From an uncultured cyanobacterium (lineage in GTDB: Bacteria > Cyanobacteriota > Cyanobacteriia > Cyanobacteriales > Nostocaceae): a stretch of DNA of 64,000 nucleotides. Every line of letters starts with the position of its first letter. Positions within the stretch are counted from its first letter, which is position 1. The stretch is taken from positions 30,700 to 94,699 of the forward strand of contig CAINGU010000098.1 of assembly GCA_903848645.1 (NCBI GenBank). Reading direction: 5' to 3'. Shown piece by piece: positions 8,939 to 17,583 of the stretch. The position numbers were made by a program, and so were the translations under genes. The notes beneath the pieces are model-generated. The model did no database searches. It worked only from the letters and a program-made list of their open reading frames with translations, and had not been told where the DNA came from.

Positions 8939-9661
8939 TCAAACTACCAAACCAGAACGTAAAGCGCGAACTGCGGCTTGGGTACGATCATCAGCACAGA
9001 GTTTATTTAAAATATTGCGAACATGAGTTTTTACTGTTCCCACGGTGATATATAACTTCTCAGCGATTTGTGAATTACTACAACCAGCCACAATCAACTC
9101 TAAAATTTCCAGTTCTCGTTGGGTGAGGGGATAGGTTTCTAAAACTTGTTCGTATGCTGTATCTAGGGCTTCGATTTTTACCGTTTTCGGCTTATCCGAT
9201 GATTGCTGATCACCAGGAACACCTTGACGCATTTTTCGTAATACTACATTAGCGATCGCTGGATCAATCCAAGAGTTACCACTGAAAGTTACTTGTACAG
9301 CTTCAATAAATTTATTAACACTTGTATCCTTCATATAATAAGAATCTGCTCCTGCTGCAAAAGCCGCCAAAACAACATTTTCTGTATTATTCATCGTCAA
9401 AATCAAGATCTTTGTCTGGGATTGTCCTGTTTCCGCCTGATAACGTCTAAATTTGCGCGTCAGTTCAATTCCATCCATATCAGGTAAACCAATATCTATC
9501 ACAGCTACATCTGGTTTAGTGGTTTCTAAAAGCTTGAGTCCCAGAGTGGCATTGGCCGCCTCACCAATCACTTTAAAACCGCCATGTAACTGCAATTCAG
9601 TTTTAAGTCCCATGCGGGTTAAATCATGATCTTCAATTAACAGAATACTAATTTCACTCAT
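8939..9661 (-). CDS. NarL/FixJ-type response regulator (REC-LuxR HTH)
   Basis: This is a 240-residue transcription regulator. The receiver (residues 1-130) has the acidic pair in LIEDHD, phospho-acceptor Asp in VAVIDIGLPDMDG and Lys in YYMKDTS. A linker leads to a LuxR-type helix-turn-helix (about 175-235): LTQRELEILELIVAGCSNSQIAEKL, then ITVGTVKTHVRNILNKL. The start ATG at 9661 fits the usual MSEISILLIEDHD opening. The nearest kinases (10615 and 12096) are on the other strand beyond a 950-bp gap, so no cognate kinase can be assigned. A HIP1 site lies inside the gene at 9253. Confidence 0.93.
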   Translation of the reverse strand: MSEISILLIEDHDLTRMGLKTELQLHGGFKVIGEAANATLGLKLLETTKPDVAVIDIGLPDMDGIELTRKFRRYQAETGQSQTKILILTMNNTENVVLAAFAAGADSYYMKDTSVNKFIEAVQVTFSGNSWIDPAIANVVLRKMRQGVPGDQQSSDKPKTVKIEALDTAYEQVLETYPLTQRELEILELIVAGCSNSQIAEKLYITVGTVKTHVRNILNKLCADDRTQAAVRALRSGLVV

Positions 9662-10614
9662 CTTGTTACACCCATGATAATCAGAGCTTTTACACCACTA
9701 ACACTAACTAAAACTTTTTCTTATTTTTCTTATAAATTTCATCTAATTCACCCAACCCCAGCATAGATGATCCTATAACTATTGAACATCTATCTAAAGA
9801 AGTAATAAATTGTAGATTTTGCAATTTAGATAGATATAAAAATCTAGCTAAAGGTATATAGATATTTATCCCAAAACAAATGAGATTATTGAGACGAATC
9901 AGAAAAATTACAATTAAAGCATGATCACCAAATTTGCAATAAACTCCATAGCAGTTGCCAGATCAGATAGATTTTTCATAAAACACAGCTAATTCTACGC
10001 TATCAGACACAATAGGACTTTCCGCTCTTTTCTCTACTAATTAGCTGGATACAATTAAATATACAACCTCTCTGCTAAACTTCTTGCCTACAAAGGTAAA
10101 GGCTTTAAAACCACCTATTTATAAGAGGTAATAATACGGATTTAAGGAGTGATTTTTATTTAGCCATTACCACCATTATTTAAGTAAAAATCTCAAGCTG
10201 GTGGTACACAATGTTTCCATGCAACTCTCACTAATGGGTGAGGACAGTTGATGAATTACTAATTTACAATATTTTTAACTGGATCAAGTATTTTATTTTA
10301 CTTGAGATTAAATCTACTAATCCAGCAAAACATCATGTTCATTGTCAATGTAAAGATTTACCAAAATTCAGCAAATTTAGGCAAAAAAATTGGATTCAAT
10401 AGTGCAAAAAGGCGCAAAATTCATTAAGATACTATGAGTAGAGAATAATTACTATGAGGTGATAAATCGCAAACAAATAATCTGTAAAAACCCTGAATTC
10501 ATCCGGGTCTATTCATTCTTGGAGACAGCAAACATCATTATTTGTATACTCTAGAGACTGTAAAATCACAAATGCTGAACATCAATCTGTATTGAACAGC
10601 GAAGTTAAAAACCG
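9662..10614. other. Long AT-rich intergenic region without a recognised gene
   Basis: About 950 bp separates the divergent LuxR-type regulator and the hybrid kinase. No open frame with family features, tRNA or clear hairpin-plus-T-run terminator was seen. It contains AT-rich tracts and a locally GC-richer segment around 10197-10250 (ctggtggtacacaatg, gggtgaggacagttg). It should hold promoters for both flanking genes, but I cannot place them. Confidence 0.6.
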
Positions 10615-11970
10615 ATGGAAGAGAAACTAAAAATTTTAGTTGTAGAAGATGATGAGGTAGACCGAGTGATAGTACGTCTAGCCATGACTGAAGCAGGTAT
10701 GAGGATGGAACTTGATGAAGTCAAAGATGGGAATCATGGGTTCTCTGCTCTCATCAATAACCACTATGACTGCGTATTTCTCGACTATCACTTACGGAAT
10801 CAAGATTGCTTAACATTAATTCACAAAATAAATTCTTCAGGAATCAAAGTTCCTTTAATCATCCTCATCAATTCAGGAAATGAAGCAATAGCTGAAGACT
10901 GTATCCAAGCAGGTGCTACCCAGTATTTTATCAAGTCTACATTATCTTCAGCAACCATAGCTCAAATGTTACGTAGTGCAATTCGTATACATCATACAAA
11001 AATGCAGCTAGATTTAGTAAATCAACAACTTCAAGAAAGTCGTGAACAGCTAAGTTTTCAGGAGCAAGAATTAACAGCACAACAAGAACAGATTCAGTTA
11101 CAAAACCTCGAACTTTTGGCAACATCAAGGTTAAAATCATTATTTTTAGCCACTATATCCCATGAGTTAAGAACTCCAATGAATGCGATTATTGGATTTT
11201 CGCAGATTCTCTTACGTCCGAAATTTGGTCTATTGACAAATCAACAAATGGAGATGGTAGAGAAAATTTTTAGTAATGGTAAAGATCTACTGGTGAAGAT
11301 CAATGAAATCATCGAATTTTCTCAGCTAGAAGCCGGGAAATTAGAACTAAATCCCAAAACATTGGATTTATCAGAAGTTGTTAATAATACGGTGACAGAA
11401 ATCCGTTCTCTAGCTGAAGCCAAAAATTTATCTTTGCTAGTTAAAACAAATTTAGAAAATAAACTAGTATTTAATGATGCAGCGCGATTACGGCAAATTT
11501 TAATTCATTTGCTGACCAATGCTGTTAAATTTACAGAATCGGGAAGTATTTGCGTAGAAATCAAAGAAAGCAATAAAAATCAAGTTACAATTACTGTACA
11601 AGATACAGGAATCGGTATTGCTTCTAGAGATTTTCAAAACATTTTTGCCGCATTTCATCAAGTTGATCAAGGCCTCAGCCGTAAATATTCGGGTATAGGT
11701 TTGGGTTTAGCTATTATTAATTCACTAGTACGGATAATGGGAGGAGAAATATCCATAGAAAGTCAATTAGGAATCGGTTCAATGTTTAAAATAGAATTAC
11801 CACGGAAAATTAAGTTAGTCGGAGATTTAGATGATGTAGTTTTTCTTCCCCATCAAAATCATTTTTATTCTGTACATACCCCTCATAAAGCATCATTGAA
11901 AAAGGAGTCAGGAGTCAGTAGCCAGGAGTCAGAATCAATCAGTCGAGGATTCACACCCGCAACTGATTGA
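10615..11970 (+). CDS. Hybrid REC-HisKA-HATPase histidine kinase
   Basis: An N-terminal receiver (residues 5-125; Asp in CVFLDYHL) is joined by a coiled coil to a HisKA domain (H-box LATISHELRTPMNAIIGFSQIL) and a HATPase domain with VQDTGIGI and GIGLGLAII. No membrane segment or sensor domain is seen, so input probably comes by phosphotransfer to the receiver. The last 20 or so residues (KKESGVSSQESESISRG onward) are encoded by ggagtcaggagtcag repeat DNA and do not belong to the kinase fold. The ancestral gene probably ended soon after LPRKIKLV. A second hybrid kinase follows 126 bp downstream. Confidence 0.92.
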   Translation: MEEKLKILVVEDDEVDRVIVRLAMTEAGMRMELDEVKDGNHGFSALINNHYDCVFLDYHLRNQDCLTLIHKINSSGIKVPLIILINSGNEAIAEDCIQAGATQYFIKSTLSSATIAQMLRSAIRIHHTKMQLDLVNQQLQESREQLSFQEQELTAQQEQIQLQNLELLATSRLKSLFLATISHELRTPMNAIIGFSQILLRPKFGLLTNQQMEMVEKIFSNGKDLLVKINEIIEFSQLEAGKLELNPKTLDLSEVVNNTVTEIRSLAEAKNLSLLVKTNLENKLVFNDAARLRQILIHLLTNAVKFTESGSICVEIKESNKNQVTITVQDTGIGIASRDFQNIFAAFHQVDQGLSRKYSGIGLGLAIINSLVRIMGGEISIESQLGIGSMFKIELPRKIKLVGDLDDVVFLPHQNHFYSVHTPHKASLKKESGVSSQESESISRGFTPATD

Positions 11971-12090
11971 AGACCACCAAATCTACGATTTAGTGGGGGT
12001 GCAAAAACGCCGGTTATTCATCCGCCACTCGCACAGAATTCATTCTGACTTCTTCTTCCTGACTCCTCTATTCTCTTATAAAAAGTTGAT
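11905..12090. repeat. Composite dispersed repeat at kinase gene 3' end
   Basis: The text ggagtcaggagtcag at 11905-11930 is mirrored by ctgactcct at 12058-12066. The intervening cgcaactgattgaagacca and gcacagaattcattctga look like non-coding repeat DNA. The left arm lies inside the reading frame of the upstream kinase. Confidence 0.55.
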
Positions 12091-12095
12091 TAATT

Positions 12096-13199
12096 ATGTC
12101 TATTCCGAAAAAATATCGAATTTTATCTGTTGATGATTCTAAGGACAATCTCATGTTAGTGCAAACACTTTTAGAAAGCGAGGAATACAATATTGATTCA
12201 GTTACTAATGGTGAAACAGCTTTAGAAAAAGTAGCAGAATCACCTCCGGATCTAATTATTTTAGATGTAATGATGCCAGGAATAAACGGTTATGAAGTCA
12301 CACGACGGATTCGGAATAATGCGGAAATAAACTATATTCCGATTTTGCTAATTACAGCTTTTCCTGAATCTAGTCTTGTCGAAGGTTTAGATATTGGTGC
12401 TGATGATTTTATTCGCAAACCATTTAATATAGAAGAACTATTAGCAAGAGTGCGCTCTCTTCTAAGATTAAAGCACAGTATTGACGAACAGGAAAAAATG
12501 CTGCGACAGCGAGAAGATTTTGTTTCTCGTCTTACCCATGATTTACGCACACCTATGGTAGCTGCTGATCGAATGCTGAATTTATTTTTGCAAGAAGTCT
12601 TTTGCCCGATTTCTCCAGAAATGAAACAAGCGATTAATATGATGATTCGTAGTAATCATAATCTCCTGGAAATGGTTAATACCTTACTAGAAGTTTACCG
12701 TTTTGAAGCTGGAAAAAAAACCCTCAACTATGAACAATGTAACTTAACAGCAATTGCGACTGAAGTAGTAGGGGAACTAACTCCCTTGGCACTTGAGAAA
12801 AACTTAATTGTCAGATTAGATATTAGTACAGAAAATCATGGGGGAATTGTTAACGCTGATCGGTTAGAATTACGACGAGTATTCAATAATTTAATCGGTA
12901 ATGCCATTAAATTTACCGATACAGGTAGCATAGAAATCCGCATTTTTGAAACCTCATCTCCAACTAATCATCCTAGTGAAGTAATCATCCAAGTGCAAGA
13001 TACAGGTTATGGCATTGCTGAGGAAGATCAAGGAACAATTTTTGAGCGATTTCGTCAAAGTAGGAATGAAAGAGCCGGTAGTGGTTTAGGACTACATCTT
13101 TCACAACGCATTGTTGAAGCACACGGTGGTAAAATAGAACTTTCCTCGGAACTTGGGAAAGGAAGCATATTCACAGTTAAACTACCTAAAATAACTTGA
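12096..13199 (+). CDS. Hybrid REC-HisKA-HATPase histidine kinase
   Basis: A 367-residue protein with a receiver (residues 8-122; Asp in LIILDVMMPGINGYEV, Lys in FIRKPF), a short coiled coil, HisKA (FVSRLTHDLRTPMVAADRML) and HATPase (VQDTGYGIAEEDQ, GSGLGLHLSQRIVEAHGG). The REC-first arrangement matches the preceding gene, so the two may form a phosphorelay, with either receiver accepting phosphate from another kinase. No sensor or membrane segment is present. It is followed by the oppositely oriented receiver-like gene. Confidence 0.93.
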   Translation: MSIPKKYRILSVDDSKDNLMLVQTLLESEEYNIDSVTNGETALEKVAESPPDLIILDVMMPGINGYEVTRRIRNNAEINYIPILLITAFPESSLVEGLDIGADDFIRKPFNIEELLARVRSLLRLKHSIDEQEKMLRQREDFVSRLTHDLRTPMVAADRMLNLFLQEVFCPISPEMKQAINMMIRSNHNLLEMVNTLLEVYRFEAGKKTLNYEQCNLTAIATEVVGELTPLALEKNLIVRLDISTENHGGIVNADRLELRRVFNNLIGNAIKFTDTGSIEIRIFETSSPTNHPSEVIIQVQDTGYGIAEEDQGTIFERFRQSRNERAGSGLGLHLSQRIVEAHGGKIELSSELGKGSIFTVKLPKIT

Positions 13200-13307
13200 T
13201 GACGATGAATACAGTAGAATTCACCAGTCAGCAGTATTTTTGTGAAAATTTTGTATTTCATGTACCTAGCACCAACAACGACTTGCAAACCTGTTCCCTA
13301 TTCCTGC

Positions 13308-13754
13308 CTATACTTCCAAAACCGGACATAGATCAAATTTTCTATCTAGTAACCGATGAATAATTGCTTCTAATTCTTCAATCATATAAGGTTTACTGAT
13401 GTAATCATCAAAACCAGCATTGAGAATAAGTTTTTGATCTTCACTTCCAGCTAAAACCGTCATAGCCACCACAGGGATATGACAAGTTAATGAATCTCCC
13501 TTGAGAAGTTGAATCACATCTAAGCCACTCATACCAGGTAAAAAAATATTCAATAAAATTAAATCAGGTTGATACTCCTTAGCCACAAATACCGTTTTTG
13601 AACTTTCTTTTTGACAAATAGACCGATAACCAAGTAAATCTAGGGTATAACTCATTAGCAGTAGGCTATCATCATGATTTTCTACTGCTAAAATCAAAGG
13701 CTGTTGATGTTTTTGGCGTTTTTTATCACTCATGAATGAATGTGCTAGATACAT
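13308..13754 (-). CDS. Receiver-only protein with Asn at the phospho-acceptor site
   Basis: This is a stand-alone CheY-like receiver of 148 residues. The acidic pair is present in VENHDDS and the conserved Lys in YISKPYMIEE, but the phospho-acceptor position reads LILLNIFLPGMSG, with Asn69 in place of Asp. It is therefore unlikely to be phosphorylated in the usual way and may act constitutively or by protein contact. ATG at 13754 is chosen because GGAGAAGAG directly precedes it; GTG at 13805 and ATG at 13733 are in frame. It converges on the hybrid kinase gene, so a link to that system is a guess. Confidence 0.85.
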   Translation of the reverse strand: MYLAHSFMSDKKRQKHQQPLILAVENHDDSLLLMSYTLDLLGYRSICQKESSKTVFVAKEYQPDLILLNIFLPGMSGLDVIQLLKGDSLTCHIPVVAMTVLAGSEDQKLILNAGFDDYISKPYMIEELEAIIHRLLDRKFDLCPVLEV

Positions 13755-14185
13755 CTCTTCTCCAGAGTAGTTAATAGGGAGTAGTCGGTTTTTCACAAGC
13801 AGCACAACACGAACCCATAAGTCCTCATTGGTTGTTTATCCTCACCAATTTGAACAGGAAATAAAAATCCAGTTTTAATACTTTTAGCAGATATATTTTG
13901 ATTATATGCAAAACTGTCAATAAATTTATTTACAAAAATCAACAAATTCAGAACTCTCACTTCTCTGAAACATAGGGTTTCTTGTTGTTATTACTATAAG
14001 TATTCTGACTAATGGCTACTGACTAAATTTTAGACTAGGGTTAACAATTAAAAATTAAAAATTAAAAATTAAGAAAGCAGATTGTATAAGCTTTTCAGGG
14101 ATTTTTAATGGTTCGTTGATTTACGCCGTTGTGTACTAGAATGTGAAGTATCTCAATGATTATTGCTCAAGCAACCAAATAATGA
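13755..14185. other. Intergenic region with a small heptamer array
   Basis: About 430 bp between divergent genes. It contains a short 7-bp array (ATTAAAA, nearly four copies, 14047-14073). No gene was recognised. The segment ccgttgtgtactagaatg near 14127 shows no family match. Confidence 0.55.
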
Positions 14186-14228
14186 GTACAATAGTTGACA
14201 CAACTTCCTTTTATGTAATACATTGTAC
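14186..14228 (+). promoter_or_regulatory. Candidate promoter with flanking inverted repeat
   Basis: TTGACA (14195-14200) and TACATT (14219-14224) are separated by 18 bp, like a sigma-70-type promoter. A 7-bp inverted repeat, GTACAAT (14186-14192) and ATTGTAC (14222-14228), brackets them and could be an operator. The AAA+ ATPase start lies about 65 bp downstream. Confidence 0.35.
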
Positions 14229-14293
14229 TATATGAATGGATGTAACAAAAAAAATGTGCATCATTGCCTGTCTCAGCAAAGAATAATTTGACT

Positions 14294-15496
14294 ATGGATT
14301 TTGACTATTTCAGAACTAACGAAAGTAATAACACCAATAAGAACTTTCAAAACTTGCTCTCTAGTGGCTGGCGGCCATTTCATAGAGATTTTGATTGGGA
14401 ATATTTCGGAAAAATTTTATTCCATGATACCCAGGAATTAACCCAAAAAAGCATTAATCTAGCTAGTTATTATGCAGATGCTTTGGCGAGAAAAGAGTAT
14501 GCTTGGTGGGCAAATATTTTAAATTTAGCTTCAGATTATACCCGTGGTGAATTCCAAAAATATTGGAATTATATCACCCCAGATATGCTCACCCCAGAAC
14601 ACCGCCACAAAGACTTTTTGACCACAGAAACACCTCTTGTCCAATTTGTCAGCCGTAATAGTATTCCTATTGATTATGTGCTGAATCTTTTGCAAGAAAT
14701 TACTGTTTTACGAGTTTTAAAATTATTAGAACGTCCTGATATTATTACTCAATATTACTCAGAAAGAGACTTTTATTTTCCAGTTGAAAAATTTGTGAAC
14801 TGGGAACGATTGGATGTGGTGAATACAGTTTATGCTTACTGGTCAGAACATGATCTTTGGTTACAAATTGAAGCCTATGAAAGGGGAAGAAGGAATTATA
14901 CTTTAATGGCTAAAAATATGAAGCCATTAATTAATAAAGCAACTTATGATTTAGCTGTAATGCTGAGTGGATATCAAAGTCGTGTAGGGAGAGTTCATAG
15001 CCAGTATCCATTGCGGACATTTCCCCAAGACATTCAAGATTTTACTGACTTAGTTCAACAAACAATTTTAGATCAAAATCAATTAGCAGTTGTAGTACAT
15101 GGCGCACCAGGTACAGGAAAAACAGCATGGACACAAAGTGTTGCTAAAGAAATTCTTGTCCCTTTAGGATATGTAATTTTCATTTTAGATCATGATGCCA
15201 TTACTAACTTTGTTCCCCCCACATATTTAGAAAGGATTTGTATTATCATCAATGAAGCTGATAATTTAGCTCAAGATCGAGCTTCAGAAGTAGCACAATA
15301 TAACAATAAAACTGAGCATATTTTAGCTTTATTAGATGGGACATTATACCAAAGTGTAATTGATGAGTCTGGCATTCAAATGCAACAGAAATTAGTAATC
15401 TTAATGACTTGTAATACCACAGAAAGATTAGATCCAGCGATGTTACGTAAAGGTAGAGTAGACTTAATGTGTGAGTTTATCAAGAAATTTGTCTAA
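14294..15496 (+). CDS. AAA+ family ATPase (cyanobacterial, unknown role)
   Basis: The C-terminal third is an AAA+ module: Walker A GAPGTGKTAW, a Walker B-like strand ICIIINEADN, sensor 1 in VILMTCNTTERLDPAMLRKG, then RVD. The wording of the last motif resembles FtsH/BCS1-type AAA proteins. The Walker B has Asn where Asp is usual (INEA rather than DE), which may lower ATP hydrolysis. The N-terminal 240 residues are predicted helical, rich in Trp and Tyr, and match no domain I recognise. ATG at 14294 (MDFDYF) is preferred to an in-frame TTG 30 nt upstream. The substrate is unknown. Confidence 0.8.
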   Translation: MDFDYFRTNESNNTNKNFQNLLSSGWRPFHRDFDWEYFGKILFHDTQELTQKSINLASYYADALARKEYAWWANILNLASDYTRGEFQKYWNYITPDMLTPEHRHKDFLTTETPLVQFVSRNSIPIDYVLNLLQEITVLRVLKLLERPDIITQYYSERDFYFPVEKFVNWERLDVVNTVYAYWSEHDLWLQIEAYERGRRNYTLMAKNMKPLINKATYDLAVMLSGYQSRVGRVHSQYPLRTFPQDIQDFTDLVQQTILDQNQLAVVVHGAPGTGKTAWTQSVAKEILVPLGYVIFILDHDAITNFVPPTYLERICIIINEADNLAQDRASEVAQYNNKTEHILALLDGTLYQSVIDESGIQMQQKLVILMTCNTTERLDPAMLRKGRVDLMCEFIKKFV

Positions 15497-15512
15497 TACC
15501 AATTGAATCACA

Positions 15513-15545
15513 AGATACCTGACTTCTTCAAGAAGTCGGGTATCT
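15513..15545. repeat. Palindromic dispersed repeat / possible terminator
   Basis: The stem AGATACC...GGTATCT-type element with core gacttcttcaagaagtc starts 17 bp after the ATPase stop. It is related to the element at 1646-1677. Its position suggests it may also stop transcription of the ATPase gene. Confidence 0.6.
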
Positions 15546-15575
15546 ACCATAGAACTAATTACTTGGTTCTGTCTA

Positions 15576-15662
15576 GTAGGGTGGGCAATGCCCACCAAAA
15601 CCCCCTACAGTGGGCATTGCCCACCCTACGTACATTTCAAAAATCAAATATTAGTCCTATAG
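15576..15662. repeat. MITE-like repeat, first copy
   Basis: The element contains GTAGGGTGGGCAATGCCCAC and its inverse around a short centre, followed by acatttcaaaaatcaaatat and tagtcctatag. It is nearly the reverse complement of the copy at 17249-17376, which brackets the other side of the permease gene. This copy appears to lack its left end. Confidence 0.8.
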
Positions 15663-15672
15663 TTTTAAAATA

Positions 15673-16986
15673 ATGAGTAAACAAGAAAAACCAGATCAAC
15701 AACCAGTAACGCGATTATTTTCTCACCTGGAATTTGATGGAAATAAATTGCAACATCAACCGGGTAGTGTTTTAGGAAATACAGCTTTAATTGCGGGAAC
15801 TACTGTTGGTGCGGGGATTCTTGGATTACCTGCGGTAACTTTACCATCAGGGATTATACCATCTACAATCTTACTCATTACCGTATGGCTTTATACTTTA
15901 ATTTCCGGTTTATTAATTGCGGAAGTGACTTTAAATTTGATGCGAGTTGAGGGTATTCCCCATTTAGGTTTATTGGCAATCATAGAAAAGATTCTTGGTA
16001 AATTGGGAGCGAGAATTGCCGGAATTGCCTATATATTTAACCACTATGCTCTCTTAGTGGCATATATGACCGAAGGTGGGGAAGTTTTAAGCACAACAGT
16101 TAGTCAAGTTTGGAAATTAGACAATCTTTTACCTCACTGGGTAGGAACAGTCAGTTTTTTTCTATTATTTGGAAGCATGATGTATTGGGTAAAAGATCAG
16201 TTAATTGAGAAATTAAACGAAATATTTATCATTATTTTGATAACTGCTTTCCTGGGTTTATTATTATTAGGAGTAAGCCAAGTCCAAAGCACTCAATTTT
16301 TAGTGCAAAATTGGCAAGCTATTGGTAGTTCTATTGCGGTTATGTATGTAGCCATGTTCTTCCATAGTATTATTCCCCTGGTTGTCACTCAATTGGAAGG
16401 AGACATTCCCAAAATTCGACAATCTATTATTATTGGTTCTGTGATTCCGCTACTAATGTTTTTAGCTTGGAATGCCGTTATTTTAGGCTGTATGACTCCA
16501 GATATTTTACAGCATAATATTGGGAATGAGAGGATATTTGATCCACTACAAATCCTGCGAACCGGTCGCTCTGGAGACTTGTTTGCGATGTTATTATCAA
16601 TTTTTTCTGAATTTGCAATTGTCACATCATTTATTGGTATTACCTACGGCTTGGCAGATTTTTTTAAAGATATTTCTGTGATTACCAAAAGTGAAATTTC
16701 TCGTTTACCTCTCTATTCTTTGGTATTCCTTCCACCTTTAAGTTTAGGAACATTTAACCCCACCATCTTTTTTCAGGCACTAGAATACACAGGTACATTT
16801 AGTGTTTCCATTTTAGGAGGAATTATGCCAGCCTTGATGCGTTGGAAACAAAGTCAAACACCGGAATTTGTAAATAGCAACTATCAAACCCTAGTTCCGG
16901 GGGGGAAAATAACATTAATCTTCATAATTATGGGAGCAATATATTTGATAGGTAGACAATTTTTTTCCATATATTTTCATATATAA
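15673..16986 (+). CDS. Aromatic amino acid permease (TyrP/Mtr-type)
   Basis: This is an inner-membrane transporter of 437 residues with about eleven hydrophobic segments. The opening NTALIAGTTVGAGILGLPAV is the signature of the hydroxy/aromatic amino acid permease family (tryptophan and tyrosine proton symport). The loop around HSIIPLVVTQLEGDIPKIRQ fits the family, in which a conserved region follows TM5-6. Which amino acid is carried cannot be told from sequence. The gene stands between two inverted copies of the same MITE-like repeat and starts 10 bp after the first copy, so the repeat may contribute to its promoter region. Confidence 0.88.
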   Translation: MSKQEKPDQQPVTRLFSHLEFDGNKLQHQPGSVLGNTALIAGTTVGAGILGLPAVTLPSGIIPSTILLITVWLYTLISGLLIAEVTLNLMRVEGIPHLGLLAIIEKILGKLGARIAGIAYIFNHYALLVAYMTEGGEVLSTTVSQVWKLDNLLPHWVGTVSFFLLFGSMMYWVKDQLIEKLNEIFIIILITAFLGLLLLGVSQVQSTQFLVQNWQAIGSSIAVMYVAMFFHSIIPLVVTQLEGDIPKIRQSIIIGSVIPLLMFLAWNAVILGCMTPDILQHNIGNERIFDPLQILRTGRSGDLFAMLLSIFSEFAIVTSFIGITYGLADFFKDISVITKSEISRLPLYSLVFLPPLSLGTFNPTIFFQALEYTGTFSVSILGGIMPALMRWKQSQTPEFVNSNYQTLVPGGKITLIFIIMGAIYLIGRQFFSIYFHI

Positions 16987-17064
16987 ATTATAAAAAGCTA
17001 ATGGAGTTTGGTTAGTTGATCATGTACCTTATCAATATTTACAAATAATAAAAACTGAATAAAA

Positions 17065-17093
17065 CCTCTCTTATCGGGTAATGACAAGAGAGG
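17065..17093 (+). terminator. Hairpin terminator candidate after the permease
   Basis: CCTCTCTT and AAGAGAGG form an 8-bp stem with a 13-nt loop, about 80 bp after the stop at 16986, followed by atttgg rather than a long T-run. It could be a bidirectional terminator. Confidence 0.5.
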
Positions 17094-17248
17094 ATTTGGA
17101 GCTAAAGTCCGGTAGGGTAATCGGGCTATTTAATATTTAATATTTATAGTGCTTGAATCCAGTCCCCCCTAAGATATATAAATTGATGATTATCCTCTTT
17201 AATTAGTATCATTTGCGAATGAATTTATAAAAAAATCCCTTGCTTGTA

Positions 17249-17376
17249 TATAGGACTAATATTTGATTTTTGAAATATACGTAGGGTGGGCAATGCCCAC
17301 CGGAGGGGGATTTTGGTGGGCATTGCCCACCCTACACTACTTAAAATCTTTCAAATATCATTTATGATTCCTATAG
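17249..17376. repeat. MITE-like repeat, second (complete) copy
   Basis: This 128-bp element has terminal inverted sequences (tataggactaatatttgat on the left, and atatcatttatgattcctat on the right, imperfect) around a GTAGGGTGGGCAATGCCCAC palindrome. It is the inverted counterpart of the copy at 15576-15662. It encodes nothing plausible and looks like a non-autonomous mobile element. Confidence 0.75.
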
Positions 17377-17583
17377 TACAAACAAAGGGATGTGCTATTA
17401 AAGTTCGTCAGGTGATTGGAATATTTAATTATTTAGTATTTATTGGGTGTATATTGATTCCTCCATTGGGTAGATAAAAATTTGTGAATTAAACATATTT
17501 TTGTATATTTTACCACTAGGAAAATAATTCGTAATTTGTAATTCGTAATTATTTTCCTCAATACGCACTGAACAAAACCAGTA
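17377..17583. other. Intergenic tail region
   Basis: About 200 bp of AT-rich sequence with the repeat text attcgtaatttgtaattcg at 17526-17547. No gene was recognised between 16987 and 17583; the stretch is filled by the hairpin and the MITE-like copy listed separately. Confidence 0.5.

Noticed and set aside
8842..9048. Plus-strand frame through the pyrimidine tract
   Set aside because: It is translated repeat DNA (Phe/Ser runs) that continues antisense into the LuxR-type regulator.
17286..17477. Plus-strand frame over the MITE-like copy
   Set aside because: It starts inside the palindromic repeat and has no family features.
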